Source of the DNA: Pseudomonas sp. Z8(2022)
GTDB lineage: Bacteria; Pseudomonadota; Gammaproteobacteria; Pseudomonadales; Pseudomonadaceae
Assembly (NCBI RefSeq): GCF_025837155.1
Contig: NZ_CP107549.1
Location: 2,852,001 to 2,916,000, forward strand
DNA length: 64,000 nucleotides
Reading direction: 5' to 3'
Part shown: positions 62,678 through 64,000 of the stretch, piece by piece
How positions within the stretch are numbered: the stretch's first letter is position 1
How the letters are laid out: every line of letters begins with the position of its first letter
Notes under the pieces: model-generated
Told to the model about the DNA's origin: nothing
Database searches by the model: none
Seen by the model: the letters and a program-made list of their open reading frames with translations, nothing else
Made by a program: the position numbers and the translations under genes

Positions 62678-63345
62678 TAGTAGGCCTCCTTATTGGATAC
62701 CTGTGGTGCCATGCGGTATTCGGGCTTCTCCACCTGCTCCTTCTTGTAGGAACGCAGGGCCCAGATGAACAGGCCGATCAGGAAGAACGCCGACGGAGGC
62801 AGCAACAGCAGGCCGTTGGGAACGTAGAAACCGCCATCGTTGACCACCGGAATGATGGTCTGGCCGAACAGCTTGCCGGCACCGAACAGCTCGCGAACGA
62901 AGCCCAGGGCGATCAGCATGGCGCTGTAGCCCAGGCCGTTACCGATACCGTCGAGGAACGACATCATCGGCGGATTCTGCATGGCGAACGCTTCGGCACG
63001 GCCCATCACGATGCAGTTGGTGATGATCAGGCCGACGAATACCGACAGCTGCTTGGACAGCGAGTAGGCAAAGGCCTTGAGCACCTGATCCACCACGATC
63101 ACCAGCGAGGCGATGATTACCACCTGCACGATCATGCGGATCGCGCTGGGGATCTGGGTACGGATCATGGAGATGAACAGGTTGGAGAAGCCGGTCACCA
63201 GGGTCAGGGCGATGGACATCACCAGCGCGGTGTTCAGGTTCGAGGTCACCGCCAGAGCCGAGCAGATCCCGAGGATCTGCAGGCCGATGGGGTTGTTGTT
63301 CAGGATTGGTCCGAACAGGACGCCTTTTACGGTCAGTTTAGACAT
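62677..63345 (-). CDS. nqrD: Na+-translocating NADH:quinone reductase subunit D
   Basis: A 222-residue subunit with six TM helices, related to NqrE and to RnfE. The [13 protein letters not shown] segment carries the conserved cysteine. It starts [15 protein letters not shown], three bases past the nqrC stop. Confidence 0.96.
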   Translation of the reverse strand: MSKLTVKGVLFGPILNNNPIGLQILGICSALAVTSNLNTALVMSIALTLVTGFSNLFISMIRTQIPSAIRMIVQVVIIASLVIVVDQVLKAFAYSLSKQLSVFVGLIITNCIVMGRAEAFAMQNPPMMSFLDGIGNGLGYSAMLIALGFVRELFGAGKLFGQTIIPVVNDGGFYVPNGLLLLPPSAFFLIGLFIWALRSYKKEQVEKPEYRMAPQVSNKEAY

Positions 63346-63348
63346 GGA

Positions 63349-64000
63349 TCAAGCCTCCCCGTCACGCAGCTTGGCCAGGAACGGGCCGAAGCCGTTCTCG
63401 CCCAGCCAGAAATGCAGCAGGTTGTTTACACCGTTGCTGGTCAGGGTCGCGCCCGCCAGGGCATCGACCTGATGCACAGCCTTGTCGCTCTGCGGATCGA
63501 CACCGCCCTTGACAATCTGAACAACCAGCTCGCCGTTGTCGTTGAACACCTGTTTGCCAGGCCACAGGCCAATCCACTTGGGATTGTCGATTTCGCCACC
63601 CAGACCCGGCGTCTCACCGTGTTGGTAGAAGCCGAAGCCCTGGACAGTCTTCAGGTCGCTCTTCAGCGCCAAGAAACCATGCATGGTCGACCACAGACCG
63701 TAGCCGCGTACCGGCAGCACCACGGTTTCCGGACGGCCACCGCTTTCCACCATGAACACGGTGGAGAAGCGCTCGCGACGCTTGATCGAGGCGATGTCGT
63801 CCCGGCCGCTGAGGGTGTCGGACAGCGCCGGATCCTGCGCGGCCGCAGCCGGATCGAAGGTATCGGCATCGTAGGCATCGGTGAAGGTGCCGTTCTGCAG
63901 ATCCACGACTCGGGCGACGATGCGCTCCTCATAAACGGCGCGCACCTGGTCGCCGGACATGCCCGGCTCCAGCAGGCCCGCAATTCGCAGGATGCTGCGC
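63349..64000 (-). CDS. nqrC: Na+-translocating NADH:quinone reductase subunit C, N-terminus cut off
   Basis: The gene continues beyond the right edge; 217 residues of about 260 are visible. The frame reads through 63960 without a break (SILRIAGLLEPGM), so the internal Met there is not the start. The FMN attachment threonine is in LAGATLTSNGV. NqrC faces the periplasm and carries a covalent FMN. Confidence 0.94.
   Translation of the reverse strand, partial: RSILRIAGLLEPGMSGDQVRAVYEERIVARVVDLQNGTFTDAYDADTFDPAAAAQDPALSDTLSGRDDIASIKRRERFSTVFMVESGGRPETVVLPVRGYGLWSTMHGFLALKSDLKTVQGFGFYQHGETPGLGGEIDNPKWIGLWPGKQVFNDNGELVVQIVKGGVDPQSDKAVHQVDALAGATLTSNGVNNLLHFWLGENGFGPFLAKLRDGEA

Overview
The window is a chromosomal segment of a GC-rich gammaproteobacterium, almost certainly a Pseudomonas of the mendocina/oleovorans (Ectopseudomonas) type. 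The evidence is the ast/aru arginine succinyltransferase operon beside the aot transporter and argR, the fab-pabC-mltG-tmk-holB-pilZ operon, Nqr with NqrM and ApbE, and Pseudomonas-type REP palindromes. From memory, two blocks follow the P. aeruginosa gene order: the arginine block (0-12.6 kb) and the fatty-acid-to-Nqr block (27.9-64 kb). No prophage, IS element, CRISPR array, rRNA or tRNA was seen.

Region 1 (0-12.7 kb) is arginine uptake and catabolism, all on the minus strand. The aotJ-aotQ-aotM-aotP-argR unit imports arginine/ornithine and encodes the regulator ArgR. aruC-aruF-aruG-astD-astB-(92-aa protein)-astE degrades arginine to glutamate and succinate, followed by the 5' end of a threonine aldolase gene. 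Upstream of both aruC and aotJ lies the same arrangement: a TGTCGC-N8-AA ArgR half-site exactly 37 nt upstream of a -10 hexamer. aotO, present in P. aeruginosa, is missing.

Region 2 (13-27.9 kb) is a loose, more accessory collection. It holds an amidase whose stop codon lies in a REP, a DUF7079 protein, a GFA-type zinc protein, a methyltransferase, an AI-2E-type permease, an unknown 3-TM protein, a PfpI/DJ-1 protein and a TauE-type permease. It continues with a lipoprotein S8 protease whose catalytic Asp is replaced by Glu, DUF1285 and DUF4823 proteins, a radical SAM gene frameshifted at its Fe-S motif, moaA, a TetR regulator, a class V aminotransferase, and a gap with a strong terminator that may end a small RNA.

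Region 3 (27.9-46.4 kb) is core biosynthesis. yceD-rpmF-plsX-fabD-fabG-acpP-fabF-pabC-mltG-tmk-holB-pilZ-tatD runs leftward from a near-consensus promoter placed so close to the yceD ATG that the mRNA should be almost leaderless. acpP has its own promoter and hairpins on both sides. maf, sppA, a HAD phosphatase, rluC and rne follow; rluC and rne are divergent with overlapping predicted promoters, and rne has a leader of about 0.5 kb.

Region 4 (45.3-64 kb) is envelope and energy. It contains murB, a low-Mr phosphatase, kdsB, a Trm112-like protein, lpxK, exbD, exbB and comEC on the minus strand, then a DUF2062 protein, the lolCDE lipoprotein exporter, a PilZ protein with a helical insertion, a BamE-like small secreted protein coupled to a glycerophosphodiester phosphodiesterase, sthA, and nqrM-apbE-nqrFEDC, with nqrC cut by the window edge.

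Most of the window is ordinary core genome. No wholly new multi-gene system could be supported. The points most worth checking are the S8 protease with Glu, the radical SAM frameshift, the leaderless fab-operon promoter, the paired ArgR promoters and the repeat elements.
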